64,000 nucleotides of DNA, from assembly GCF_003355515.1 (NCBI RefSeq), contig NZ_CP031367.1:186001-250000 (forward strand), written 5' to 3'. Shown piece by piece: positions 1 to 9,446 of the stretch. The notes beneath the pieces are model-generated. The model ran no database searches. It was not told the DNA's origin and saw only the letters and a program-made list of their open reading frames with translations. The first letter of the stretch is position 1; each line of letters starts with the position of its first letter. This DNA is from Aliarcobacter trophiarum LMG 25534. GTDB lineage: Bacteria > Campylobacterota > Campylobacteria > Campylobacterales > Arcobacteraceae. Made by a program: the position numbers and the translations under genes.

Positions 1-91
1 TGCCCTATATAATTTAAAATTTTGCTTTGATTATACCTTTTTTTATTAAATTTTCGATAAAATAAAAACTAAAAATTTATGAAGGATTTTT

Positions 92-1141
92 TTGAAAATT
101 TTTATTACTATCTCTTTACTTATTTGTTCTTTATATTCTCAAACTATTAAAGATATTTCAAATGTTATTGGAATACGAGATAACCAGCTTATTGGTTATG
201 GACTAATTGTTGGACTTGCTGGAACTGGTGATAAATCAAAGTTTACAATGCAAAGTTTACAAAATTTGCTTACAAACTCATATATAAAAATTCCTGCTGG
301 TTCAATAAACTCAAAAAATATCGCTGCTGTTATGGTAACAGCTGATTTACCACCTTTTTCAAGACAAGGAGATAAGATAAAAGTTACAATCTCTACAATA
401 GGAGATGCAAAATCTATAGATTTTGGAGAGCTTTTAATGACACAATTAAAGGGAGTTGATGGGAATGTATATGCGGTTGCACAAGGTACAGTTGTAGCGA
501 ATACAAATAATAAAACAACAGGATTTATCTATGATGGGGCTACTGTTGAAAATGAGATAGAGTATGAACTACAACATGAAAAATCAATTCAATTAAGTTT
601 ATATAAAAACTCTGCAAGAAATGCTGATTTGATAGAGAAAAAAATAAATGAAACATTTGGGCAGAAATTGGCAATTGCACTTGACACTAGAACTATAGAG
701 GTTCAAAAACCAAATAATATGTCAATTGTAAGTTTTATCTCAAAAGTTGAAAATATAGAGTTAGATTCTACATTTAGAAAAAAATTAATAATAGATGTAA
801 ATAGAGAGTCTATTGTTGCAGGTGGGGATATTGTTATTTCACCAGTTGTTATAGCAAGGGATAGCTTTACTATTAGAATTGATAAATCAGGACTAGGAGA
901 GGTGGATTGGAATAACCCATCTATAAATAAAGGTGTTGATATTGGTGATAATGTAAGAATTGCAGATAAACCAGTTGTAGATATAAATAATGCTATGATA
1001 AATACAAAAAAAGAGCCAACTGTAGCTGATTTGGTTCGTTCTATGAAGGTTATGAAAGTACCTATGAGTGAGATTATTGATACTCTTAAGATGATAAAAG
1101 AGATGGGTGCTATTGATGTTGATATTGAGTTAAGGGGATAA
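92..1141 (+). CDS. flgI: Flagellar P-ring protein FlgI
   Basis: 349 aa, the usual size for FlgI, which forms the periplasmic P-ring bushing around the flagellar rod. A short hydrophobic signal peptide occupies residues 1-16, followed by the family's conserved start (DISNVIGIRDNQLIGYGLIV) and typical 'VMVTADLPPFSRQGDKI' block. The start is TTG at 92, chosen because GAAGGA lies 5 nt upstream and the signal peptide begins right there. fliM follows after 4 nt, so the two form an operon. The 91 bases upstream are T-rich; a TAAAAT at 58-63 could be a -10, but no convincing sigma-28 or sigma-54 site was seen. Confidence 0.95.
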   Translation: MKIFITISLLICSLYSQTIKDISNVIGIRDNQLIGYGLIVGLAGTGDKSKFTMQSLQNLLTNSYIKIPAGSINSKNIAAVMVTADLPPFSRQGDKIKVTISTIGDAKSIDFGELLMTQLKGVDGNVYAVAQGTVVANTNNKTTGFIYDGATVENEIEYELQHEKSIQLSLYKNSARNADLIEKKINETFGQKLAIALDTRTIEVQKPNNMSIVSFISKVENIELDSTFRKKLIIDVNRESIVAGGDIVISPVVIARDSFTIRIDKSGLGEVDWNNPSINKGVDIGDNVRIADKPVVDINNAMINTKKEPTVADLVRSMKVMKVPMSEIIDTLKMIKEMGAIDVDIELRG

Positions 1142-1145
1142 AAAT

Positions 1146-2261
1146 ATGGCAGAGTTTTTAAGTCAAGATGAGATAGATGCTCTTTTGGATATTGCTGAAC
1201 AAGGCGATGATATTGATGGTACAAATCCCCTTGATAAATTTACAGCAAAAGAGAAAAACTACTCAATATATGACTTTAAAAAGCCAAATAGAGTAACGTT
1301 AGATCAGCTGAAGGCCCTTACAACGATGCATGATAAAATGCTAAGAGAGTTTACAAATGATTTAAGTTCAATGCTTAGAAAAGTTGTAGATGTCAAGTTA
1401 ACATCTATTGAGCAGATGACTTATGGGGAGTTTATATTATCTATTCCTCAGGTAACTTCACTTAGTACACTATCTATGAAACCACTTGATGGAAGAATAG
1501 TAATTGAGTGTAATCCTACAATCTCACACAAAGTAATTGCAGATTTACTAGGAAGTGGTGCAGTTAATACTATGGATAACCTTGATAGAGAATTAACAGA
1601 AATAGAGATAAAAGTTCTTGAACACTTTTATAAAATGTTTATTAAAATTTTATATAAGACATGGAGTGATGTTTCTAGCTTAAACTTTAAAATAGAATCA
1701 AGTGATACAAATGCAAATGCTATTCAGATAGTTTCAGATCATGATATTGTTCTTTTGGTTGTTTTTGAGATAACAATAGATGAGGATTCAGGATTTTTAT
1801 CTATTTGTTATCCTATATCTTATATAGAGCCTCTTTTAAATAAAATTGTTGATAAGATTTTTAGTGAAGGTAAAAATAAAAAATTAAGTCGTAAACAAGA
1901 TATAAAAACTTTAATTTCTGGTGCAAGAATGAAAATAGAACCAATAATGGCAGAGACAGAAATGACCGCTTTAGAGATATTAAATTTAAAAGAGGGAGAT
2001 GTTATTGTATTTAATAAAAATGCAGAATCTTCTGATAGTATAGTATATATAAATAAAAAAGAGAAGTTTTCGGCTGTTTGTGGGATTTTAAATAATAGAA
2101 AAGCTATTGAAATTAGATCAAATCTTGATAAAGAGAAACAAGAAACACTAGAGACTCTTAGACTTATGCGAGAAGAGAGAGAACAAAAAGCAAAAGAGAA
2201 TGCTGAAAATATAAAGAAGTTAATAAGCGAAAGAAAAAGTTCGAATTTCTCAATAGGCTAA
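1146..2261 (+). CDS. fliM: Flagellar motor switch protein FliM
   Basis: 371 aa. The N-terminus (FLSQDEIDALLDI, residues 4-16) is the conserved CheY-P binding segment of FliM. It is followed by the CheC-like middle domain and a C-terminal SpoA region (about residues 255-325), ending in a charged tail. FliM sits in the C-ring and sets rotation direction with FliG and FliN. The gene starts 4 nt after flgI with AAGGGG as ribosome binding site. FliN is not adjacent. The stop codon lies inside a palindrome shared with convergent pyrC. Confidence 0.95.
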   Translation: MAEFLSQDEIDALLDIAEQGDDIDGTNPLDKFTAKEKNYSIYDFKKPNRVTLDQLKALTTMHDKMLREFTNDLSSMLRKVVDVKLTSIEQMTYGEFILSIPQVTSLSTLSMKPLDGRIVIECNPTISHKVIADLLGSGAVNTMDNLDRELTEIEIKVLEHFYKMFIKILYKTWSDVSSLNFKIESSDTNANAIQIVSDHDIVLLVVFEITIDEDSGFLSICYPISYIEPLLNKIVDKIFSEGKNKKLSRKQDIKTLISGARMKIEPIMAETEMTALEILNLKEGDVIVFNKNAESSDSIVYINKKEKFSAVCGILNNRKAIEIRSNLDKEKQETLETLRLMREEREQKAKENAENIKKLISERKSSNFSIG

Positions 2262-2276
2262 ATTTAGCCTATTTTT
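2252..2276. terminator. Bidirectional terminator-like palindrome between fliM and pyrC
   Basis: Perfect 11-bp palindrome AATAGGCTAAA / TTTAGCCTATT (2252-2262 and 2263-2273) followed by T residues to 2276. It contains the stop codons of both convergent genes, fliM (+) and pyrC (-). With a few central bases forming the loop it would give a hairpin with a U tail in either transcript. Confidence 0.7.
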
Positions 2277-3296
2277 CAATACTATCTATACTCCAAAGTA
2301 GAGTCTTTCCTGCATACATTGGAATAACTTTTTCCTCTTTATATTCATAAATATTTGGAACTATAAAATCTTTTTTTATTAATTTTATAGATTTTTTATT
2401 TAGATTTAAACCATAAATTTTTTGTGCATTATTTGATATAAAATCATTTAAGTTTTCTAAAGCATTATGTTTTTCAAAAAGCTCTACTAAAACTTGAAGA
2501 GCAATAGGTGATGTAAAAACTCCAGCTGCACATCCGCAACACTCTTTTTTATGTTTTGGATGCGGAGCTGAGTCGCTTCCAAACATAAGTTTTGGATGAG
2601 CCTTTAATGCGGCATTTAAAAGAGCCTCTCTATCTTCTGGTCTTTTTGCTATAGGTTTACAAAATAGATGAGGATCTAGCATTCCACCTGCTACATCATC
2701 AAGAGTTATTAAAAGGTGATGTAAAGTCACAGTTGCATAAAGATTTGGATATTTATCAAGAAGATTTATTGCATCCTTTGTTGTTATATGCTCCATAATT
2801 ATCTTTAAGTTTGGAAAATTTATAGCTAAACTTTCATAAATTGGCATAAACTCTTTTTCTCTATCCATTACAAAACCATTTGTCTCTCCGTGAATACAAA
2901 GTGGAATATTTAGTTTGCTCATATTTTCTAAGGTAGTTCTTAACACTTCTATATCCATAGATGAAACTCCTGTTTGAGAGTTTGTAGTAATTCCTGCTGG
3001 ATATAGTTTTATTCCAATAATTTCATCTTTTATACTTTGTAAAAATTCAAAAGTGTAATTGTTTTGAAAAAATAGTGTCATAAAAGGGATAAAATTATCG
3101 TCTTTACTAGCTTGTATAATTCTTTGTTTGTAAGCTAATAAATCCTCTTTTGTAGTAATTGGAGGAACTAAGTTAGGCATAACTAAAGCTCCACTAAAGC
3201 TATTTGATGTAAGTGGAGCTACAAGTTTTAACATATCCCCATCTCTTAAATGCAAGTGCATATCTAAAGCTTGATTTATGATAAATGTATTTACCA

Positions 3297-3297
<1 letters not shown>
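2269..3297 (-). CDS. pyrC: Dihydroorotase
   Basis: 342 aa, class II (PyrC-type) dihydroorotase, which cyclises carbamoyl aspartate to dihydroorotate in pyrimidine synthesis. Visible metal-site motifs are [10 protein letters not shown] near the N-terminus, the carboxylated lysine in GIKLYPAG, histidines in CIHGE and EHITTK, and the aspartate in FGSDSAPHP. Its ATG overlaps the PII stop codon by one base (TAATG) with AGGAGG within the end of the PII gene, so it is likely translationally coupled to PII. Confidence 0.93.
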
Positions 3298-3674
<377 letters not shown>

Positions 3675-3693
3675 TTATTAAACTAATATTATA

Positions 3694-4878
3694 TTAGAAT
3701 GCCCGTCTAAACTCTGGATAAGCTTCTAATCCGCACTCTTTAACATCTAGTCCTTGTAACTCATCATCTTTTTTTGCTCTAATAGGTACTAATTTATTTA
3801 ATATAAATAATAGTATAAAAGAGATAGGAAATACAAAAAGCCCAACGAATATAACTCCTTTTACTTGGTCAAAAAAAGAGATATTACTAACAAAAACACC
3901 AACTGCTAATGTTCCCCAAATTCCATTTATTAAATGTACAGATAAAGCTCCAACTGGGTCATCTATTCTAAATCTATCAAATGTAAAGACACCAATAACA
4001 ACAAGCACTCCACCAATTGCACCAATAATTACAGCATGATATATACTCATCAAATCAGCTCCAGCTGTGATAGAAACTAAACCACCTAAACCGCCATTTA
4101 AAATCATTGTAATATCAAATTTTTTATACATTATGTACATCATAATAGCTACTGCAATTGCGCCTGCAAAACCAGCAGCATTTGTATTTAGTATTACTAA
4201 AGATACTAAATTTGCTTTATCTTTTGTTACTATTGTACCTACACTTCCACCATTAAAACCAAACCAACCAATCCATAAAAGTAAAGCACCAAGAGTTACT
4301 AAAGGTATATTAGAAGCAGGTATAATTCTAATTCCACCATCTTTAGTATATCTTCCATTTCTAGCTCCGATTAATATTAAGGCAGCCAATAAAGCCCAAC
4401 CACCTGTGCTGTGGATAATTGTAGAACCAGCCAAATCATGCATAGATGAGATATCTAAGATAGTATCTTTTAGGAAATTTGATCCCCAAGTAAAATTAAC
4501 TACTAATGGATATAGGATTGTAGCCATAATAAGTGTGAAAATAGCTATTGGTACAACCTTTGCTCTTTCACTAATACCACCACTCATAATGTTCATAGCT
4601 TTTCCAACAAAAGCCATTTGAAATAAAACAGTTGCATAGTTTATGTTTTTATCGTTTAATCCTTCACCAAATGCTAAAGAATAGCCAATAAGTAGAAAAC
4701 ATAATGATGCAATTGCAAAAATGAGAATATTTATAACTAAGACAGCACTAACATTTTTTGTTCTAACAATTCCAGCTTCTAGCATAGCAAAGCCTGGATA
4801 CATAAAAACAACTAAAGTCATTGCAAACAGTACGTAGAGTGTGTCAATAATATATGACATTTCAGACATTGTTTCCAT
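3694..4878 (-). CDS. amtB: Ammonium transporter AmtB
   Basis: 394 aa, about 11 membrane segments. The conserved features of the Amt family are visible: GFAMLEAGIVRTKN in the first helices, the first pore histidine in HSTGGWALL and the second in HLINGIWGTLAVG. It transports ammonium across the inner membrane. No cleavable signal peptide is obvious, unlike E. coli AmtB. The following PII gene completes the classic amtB-glnK pair. The leader contains a GC-rich palindrome (see 4897-4931). Confidence 0.95.
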   Translation of the reverse strand: METMSEMSYIIDTLYVLFAMTLVVFMYPGFAMLEAGIVRTKNVSAVLVINILIFAIASLCFLLIGYSLAFGEGLNDKNINYATVLFQMAFVGKAMNIMSGGISERAKVVPIAIFTLIMATILYPLVVNFTWGSNFLKDTILDISSMHDLAGSTIIHSTGGWALLAALILIGARNGRYTKDGGIRIIPASNIPLVTLGALLLWIGWFGFNGGSVGTIVTKDKANLVSLVILNTNAAGFAGAIAVAIMMYIMYKKFDITMILNGGLGGLVSITAGADLMSIYHAVIIGAIGGVLVVIGVFTFDRFRIDDPVGALSVHLINGIWGTLAVGVFVSNISFFDQVKGVIFVGLFVFPISFILLFILNKLVPIRAKKDDELQGLDVKECGLEAYPEFRRAF

Positions 4879-4896
4879 AAAGTAGTCCCTTAGAGA

Positions 4897-4931
4897 GTAA
4901 AATCTCCAGCGCTGGACGGGAAGTATTTTAC
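4897..4931 (-). promoter_or_regulatory. Structured leader or operator upstream of amtB
   Basis: A perfect 12-bp GC-rich palindrome, TCCAGCGCTGGA (4905-4916), is nested between inverted arms GTAAAAT (4897-4903) and ATTTTAC (4925-4931). It ends about 20 nt before the amtB start and stands out from the surrounding A/T sequence. It could be a regulator operator or a leader RNA structure; no known site was recognised. Confidence 0.4.
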
Positions 4932-5014
4932 CACATAAAATATTAAATGAATATAAAAAAATCTTTATTTATGCTTAAGTATTAAAAATTTGCAAAATAT
5001 TAATAAATTATGAG

Positions 5015-5020
5015 TATAAT
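5015..5020 (+). promoter_or_regulatory. Putative -10 box for the large ankyrin gene
   Basis: TATAAT preceded by TGAG (tgagtataat), 76 nt before the ATG of the ankyrin-repeat gene. No clear -35, as is common in Campylobacterota. Confidence 0.4.
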
Positions 5021-5095
5021 AGTAACATGGCTTCTAATTAATATTTTAATTATTATAGTTGTTATATAATAAAGAAAATTTAGGAAGTTTATTAA

Positions 5096-7024
5096 ATGAT
5101 AGGACTTTTAAAAAGCAAAAAATACTCAAAAGATAACTTAATAAAAGAGCTTTTAAATCCTCTTTTAAATATAGAAAATTTGAATAAAATTTATAATAAC
5201 TCAAAAATAGATCTTAATTCTTTATTAATAAAAGATGAACCTATATTACTTAGTTGTTGTAAAAAAGATTTATATAGCTCGTGCCTATGGTTACTAGAAA
5301 ATAAAATAGATATTGAATTAGAAAATAGCTTAAAAGAGAGTGCAATTTTTTATGCAATATATTCAAAAGATATTAAACTTCTTGAAACTTTAATAGATTT
5401 TGGAGCCAACTTAAACCACTTAAATATTAAAAATAGAACAGTTCTTCAAGAGTCAATTCATAATGCAAATAAAAAAATAGTAAGATTCTTAATACAAAAG
5501 ATAAACTCTTTTACAAACTGTGATATTAATGGAAACAATGTACTTTTTGATGCAATAATTAGTGGAAATATTAATATTATAAAAAAATTGGTATCTTTGC
5601 AAAAAATTGATTTAAACCACAAAAATATAGCTGGAAATACTATATTGCATCTTGAAAACTGCTATAAGAATATAGATTTGGCTCTTTATTTATTAAATCA
5701 AGGAGCTGACCCAACAATTCCTAATAGTAAATCTATTAGCTATTTGTTTTTTGCTGTTACAAAAGGTTTGAGTGCTTTTAATTTTATAAAAAGAGCTAGT
5801 GAATTAGGGTTTAATTTAAATCAAAAAAATAGCGAAAATAAAAATATTTTAATGAAAGCAGTTGAACACTTTTTACAAGTTATAAAAACAAATCAAAAAG
5901 AGAGCCAATCTGAACTAATAAAAGAGTTAGTACATCAAAATATAAATGTACAGTCTATTGATAACAATAATGAAACAATATTTTTTAATATTACAAGAAG
6001 TTTTGATAGAGATTTAATACATTATTTGTTAAATAATTTAGAAAAGCTAAATTTAAATAGGCAAAATATAGATGGTTTGACAGTTTTAACTATTCTAATT
6101 TTAAATGGAATTGCAAATATGGATTTAATCAAGCTATATATTGAAAAAGGTGCAAATTTAGAGTTTAAAAATAGAGATAATGTTTGTGTGATTGAAGCTC
6201 TTATAAATATTATATTACATTTAGAAAATGAGCAGAACTTAGAGTTGATTTACAAAGAAAATTTAAATCAAAATGCCCAATACAAAGATATATTAGAAGC
6301 CTTAACAAAGAATTATAATCTTGATTTTAACAGATTAAATTCAAAGAATGAACCACTATTTTTTGCTAGTTTATTAAATTTCAACTTCTCATTATTTAAG
6401 ATTATGCGAACTAAAAATCTACAAATTAATGCAACTGATATAGATGGAAATAATATTATTTTTCATCTTTTAGAAAAAGATTTAAGAAATAGAGTTGAAA
6501 ATCGAAGAGTTTTACTAAATACTATAAAAAATTTAGTTGTTGCTGGAGTTGATATAGATGCCAAAAATGATAAGGGTATTACAGCTTTGGAGTTTGCTAT
6601 TTTAAATGAAAAAGATGATATTTTAAAACTTCTTTTGGATTTAAGAGCTAATACTAATTTAGTAGATGAAAAAGGTAGAAATATTATTCATATGACAATT
6701 TTCAAAGATAAAGAAAAGTATATAAAAACTGTATCTCAATATAATAGTATAATTTTAGATCAAGCAGATAGTTTTGGTACAAAACCAATAAACTATGCTG
6801 CTTTTATGGGCAAAAAGAGTGTTGTTTTAGAACTTATTGATTTGGGTGCATCTATAAACAACTCAAACAAAAAGTCACCAAATATTATAGAGTTTTTAAA
6901 AAGATATCATAAAAATATTTTGAATTTAACTCTAGGAGTTGATGATTTAAATAGTAGGTCAAATTTAAATAAATTGGCAGAAAATATGATTTTAGAGTTT
7001 GAAATAGGTATATCAAAAGAGTAG
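5096..7024 (+). CDS. Large ankyrin-repeat protein
   Basis: 642 aa made almost entirely of ankyrin-type repeats; repeated patterns such as 'DIDGNNIIFHLLEK', 'DKGITALEFAILN' and 'FGTKPINYAAFMGKKSVVLELIDLGA' recur roughly every 33-40 residues from about residue 45 to 610. There is no signal peptide or membrane segment, so it is probably cytoplasmic and acts by protein-protein contact; partners are unknown. AGGAAG lies 9 nt before the ATG. A second, smaller ankyrin gene converges on it from the right, sharing a terminator palindrome. Confidence 0.85.
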   Translation: MIGLLKSKKYSKDNLIKELLNPLLNIENLNKIYNNSKIDLNSLLIKDEPILLSCCKKDLYSSCLWLLENKIDIELENSLKESAIFYAIYSKDIKLLETLIDFGANLNHLNIKNRTVLQESIHNANKKIVRFLIQKINSFTNCDINGNNVLFDAIISGNINIIKKLVSLQKIDLNHKNIAGNTILHLENCYKNIDLALYLLNQGADPTIPNSKSISYLFFAVTKGLSAFNFIKRASELGFNLNQKNSENKNILMKAVEHFLQVIKTNQKESQSELIKELVHQNINVQSIDNNNETIFFNITRSFDRDLIHYLLNNLEKLNLNRQNIDGLTVLTILILNGIANMDLIKLYIEKGANLEFKNRDNVCVIEALINIILHLENEQNLELIYKENLNQNAQYKDILEALTKNYNLDFNRLNSKNEPLFFASLLNFNFSLFKIMRTKNLQINATDIDGNNIIFHLLEKDLRNRVENRRVLLNTIKNLVVAGVDIDAKNDKGITALEFAILNEKDDILKLLLDLRANTNLVDEKGRNIIHMTIFKDKEKYIKTVSQYNSIILDQADSFGTKPINYAAFMGKKSVVLELIDLGASINNSNKKSPNIIEFLKRYHKNILNLTLGVDDLNSRSNLNKLAENMILEFEIGISKE

Positions 7025-7045
7025 TTTAATATAAACTACTCTTTT
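7015..7045. terminator. Bidirectional terminator between the two ankyrin genes
   Basis: Perfect 14-bp inverted repeat AAAAGAGTAGTTTA (7015-7028) / TAAACTACTCTTTT (7032-7045) with a 3-nt loop. It includes the stop codons of both convergent genes and ends in TTTT on either strand. Confidence 0.8.
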
Positions 7046-7512
7046 GATTTTAATAAATCTCTTGCACAATTTCCCATAAAATCTTCTAGTTCAATATTTG
7101 CACCATTTAATAGTAAAAAATCTTTACACTTTTTCTTATTATATAAAATAGAGTAGATTAGGGCAGAAGTGCCTATTTCATCTTGAATATCAATATCTAA
7201 ACCGCATTTTAAAAGTATATCTAAAGCTTTAGTATCATCTAAACAAACAGCAAAATTAAGTGCATTTAAATGATAATTTACATTATGACTAACTCTTAAA
7301 TCAAAAAGAGTTTTAATGTACTCATACTTTTTATTTAATATTGCAAAATACAAAATATTTCTTCCCTTGCAATCTCTATAATTTATATCTAAAATATTTA
7401 AACTAAACAATCTAATCAAAGTTTCCCATTCATCATTCTTTATTAAATTGTTAAAAATATCGATAGTTTTACTCAAATCAAGTCTTTTCCCCAAAAGAGT
7501 GTTATTGCACAA
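7036..7512 (-). CDS. Small ankyrin-repeat protein
   Basis: About 158 aa with three to four ankyrin repeats (for example DCKGRNILYFAILNKKYEY and DEIGTSALIYSILYNKK). The start is placed at TTG 7512 because AAAAGGAGAAAC directly precedes it; the reading frame stays open to a TTG at 7551 but that codon has no ribosome binding site. No ATG exists in the N-terminal part. A Fur-box-like sequence lies 51-69 nt upstream, suggesting iron-dependent expression. Ankyrin genes next to catalase are known in related bacteria, but no catalase gene is present here, so the function is open. Confidence 0.75.
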   Translation of the reverse strand: MCNNTLLGKRLDLSKTIDIFNNLIKNDEWETLIRLFSLNILDINYRDCKGRNILYFAILNKKYEYIKTLFDLRVSHNVNYHLNALNFAVCLDDTKALDILLKCGLDIDIQDEIGTSALIYSILYNKKKCKDFLLLNGANIELEDFMGNCARDLLKSKE

Positions 7513-7562
7513 AGTTTCTCCTTTTATTTTTTGGTTCTTAAAAAAAACCAAGATATATAAAT

Positions 7563-7581
7563 GATAATGAGTATCATAATA
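7563..7581 (-). promoter_or_regulatory. Fur-box-like operator upstream of the small ankyrin gene
   Basis: GATAATGAGTATCATAATA matches 15 of 19 positions of the classical Fur consensus GATAATGATAATCATTATC and is partly palindromic. It lies where a promoter for the minus-strand ankyrin gene would be expected. Confidence 0.5.
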
Positions 7582-7648
7582 TACAAAACTTTAAAGTTAA
7601 TTTAAATTTTTACTGTTTTGATAAGATTTTATAGATAAAAATGGTTCA

Positions 7649-8899
7649 TTATAGAGTTAATAATACAATAAATAAAACTGGTGGAGTAATAATTAATCCA
7701 AATTTACTATATTGAGCAAAAGATATTTTTACCCCTTTTTGTGCTAAAACATAAAGCCATAATAAAGTTGCTAAACTTCCAAATGGTGTCATTTTTGGTC
7801 CTAAATTACAACCAATAATATTTGCATATATCATAGCCTCATTTCCTATATCTTTTAAAGCTATATCCATTATCATAATTGTTGGCATATTATTCATTAT
7901 AGCACTTAGAAATGCCGCTATAAAACCTGTTCCTAAAACTGCAACTGTATCATTTTGTTGAGATAAAAGTTTTAAAATAGTGTTTAAATACTCTGTGAGT
8001 CCTGCGTTTTTCAATCCATACACAACAATATAAAGTCCAATACTAAACCAAACAACTTGCCATGGAGCATCTTTTATTATCTTTTTTGGCTCAACGGTTT
8101 TTACTACTGTTGCAATTAGTAAAAAAACTATTGCTCCACCTAAGGCAAATATAGAGATTGGTAGATTAAAGATATCTCCTATAAAATAGGAAACTAGTAG
8201 AAGAGTTAAGAAAAACCAAGAGAAATAAAATAGTTTTAGATTCTTAATAACAGATTTTGGCTCTTTTAACAAAGTTATATCTACACTTTTTGGTATATCT
8301 TTTCGCAAAATAATCCATAAAAAGAGTGTAGATATAGCAATACTTACAATAAAAGGAGTAATCATATCAAAGAGATATTTTGCAAATCCAATATTAAAAT
8401 AGTTTGCTGTTACTATATTTGTAAGATTTGAAAATACAAATGGTAGTGAAGCGCTATCACTTATAAATCCACCAGCAAGTAAAAAAGCAACTATTGTTTT
8501 AAGGTTTAAGTTTAATACTCTCATTTTTGCTAAAAGTATTGGAGTTAAAATAAGTGCTGCTCCATCATTTGCAAAAAGTGCTGAGACAAAAGCACCTAAT
8601 AAAATTGAGTAGATAAACATTTTTATGCCACTTCCATTTGAGAATTTTGCCATTTGTAAGGCTGCCCATTCAAAAAACCCTATCTCATCTAAAACAAGAG
8701 ACAAAATAATAATTCCAATAAATGCTAAAGTTGCATCCCAAACAATAGAAGTAACATCTAAAACATCACTAAAACTTACAACTCCAAAAATTAAAGCTAT
8801 AAATGCACCTATAATTGCACTAGTTCCTATTTGCAAACCTTTTGGTTGCCAAATTACAAATATAAGAGTTATTAGAAAAATTGTACTTGAGAGGATCAT
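7649..8899 (-). CDS. arsB: Arsenite efflux permease ArsB
   Basis: 416 aa, about 11-12 hydrophobic segments, of the ArsB/NhaD ion transporter superfamily. The conserved loop 'FANDGAALILTPILLAKM' and second-half 'MNNMPTIMIMDIALKDIG' are characteristic of ArsB. It exports arsenite/antimonite across the inner membrane. It is the last gene of the ars operon; its ATG directly abuts the arsR stop codon, indicating coupled translation. No arsA ATPase gene is present, so it probably works as a secondary, potential-driven carrier. Confidence 0.9.
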   Translation of the reverse strand: MILSSTIFLITLIFVIWQPKGLQIGTSAIIGAFIALIFGVVSFSDVLDVTSIVWDATLAFIGIIILSLVLDEIGFFEWAALQMAKFSNGSGIKMFIYSILLGAFVSALFANDGAALILTPILLAKMRVLNLNLKTIVAFLLAGGFISDSASLPFVFSNLTNIVTANYFNIGFAKYLFDMITPFIVSIAISTLFLWIILRKDIPKSVDITLLKEPKSVIKNLKLFYFSWFFLTLLLVSYFIGDIFNLPISIFALGGAIVFLLIATVVKTVEPKKIIKDAPWQVVWFSIGLYIVVYGLKNAGLTEYLNTILKLLSQQNDTVAVLGTGFIAAFLSAIMNNMPTIMIMDIALKDIGNEAMIYANIIGCNLGPKMTPFGSLATLLWLYVLAQKGVKISFAQYSKFGLIITPPVLFIVLLTL

Positions 8900-9202
8900 T
8901 TAACAAGCTTTAATAAGTATTGGAGTATCCATATTTAAACTATTAATCTCTTTTAATATTAATTTTTTAAATTCATCTATTTTGCTATTAATACTATAAT
9001 ATGCCCATTTACCCCTTCTTTCTACAGTTAAAAATCCACTATCTCTTAAAATTTTTAAGTGTCTTGAAACTCTTGATTGAATCATAAGAAATGAGCTTTC
9101 TATATCACAAACACAAACTTCTCCATTTTTATCTATAAAGTTTAGTAATCTAACTCTTGTTTCATCATTTATTGCTCCACTTAATTGTAAAAAATCTTGC
9201 AT
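8900..9202 (-). CDS. arsR: ArsR-family arsenic-responsive repressor
   Basis: 100 aa winged-helix repressor. The metal site is the C30-V-C32 pair in EVCVCDIE, followed by the recognition helix region 'QSRVSRHLKILRDSGFLTVERRGKWAYYSI'. Arsenite binding releases DNA in this family. It is the fifth gene of the operon rather than the first, so autoregulation would act through the palindrome upstream of arsC (11182-11213). The preceding thioredoxin-like gene ends 2 nt upstream of its ATG. Confidence 0.92.
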   Translation of the reverse strand: MQDFLQLSGAINDETRVRLLNFIDKNGEVCVCDIESSFLMIQSRVSRHLKILRDSGFLTVERRGKWAYYSINSKIDEFKKLILKEINSLNMDTPILIKAC

Positions 9203-9204
9203 TT

Positions 9205-9438
9205 TTATCCTTTAATCAACTCAATAATTTCATCAATAGTTAAAACCTTTCCAGTAGATTTTACAACTTTATCAATTACAAGTGCTGGAGTGCTAATTAC
9301 ATTGTAATTCATAATTTCAACTATATCTTCAACTTTTTCAATCTCATAAAACCCATCTAGTTTTGCAACCGCTTTTTTTGTGTTCTCTTCAAGATTTTTG
9401 CACTTTGCACACCCTGTACCTAATATCTCTATTTTCAT
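9205..9438 (-). CDS. Small thioredoxin-like redox protein (MTH895 type)
   Basis: 77 aa beginning MKIEILGTGCAKC, with the redox pair C10-A-K-C13 typical of the thioredoxin-like family often found in arsenic operons and next to ArsP permeases. The start at 9438 is preferred over the longer frame (to 9516) because AAGGAT sits just upstream and the longer form would run into the previous gene. It may supply electrons to ArsC or deliver the metalloid to a permease; this is inference from context. Confidence 0.85.
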   Translation of the reverse strand: MKIEILGTGCAKCKNLEENTKKAVAKLDGFYEIEKVEDIVEIMNYNVISTPALVIDKVVKSTGKVLTIDEIIELIKG

Positions 9439-9446
9439 ATCTATCC

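Noticed and set aside
1-91. Sigma-28 or sigma-54 promoter upstream of flgI
   Set aside because: CGATAA at 55-60 resembles a sigma-28 -10, but no matching -35 at the right distance and no GG-N10-GC element.
703-1224. Long minus-strand frame across flgI/fliM
   Set aside because: Shadow frame of flgI with low-complexity Ile/Ser-rich translation; no start signal.
4067-4621. 184-codon frame antisense to amtB
   Set aside because: Composition is the mirror of membrane-helix codons in amtB; no ribosome binding site and no family features.
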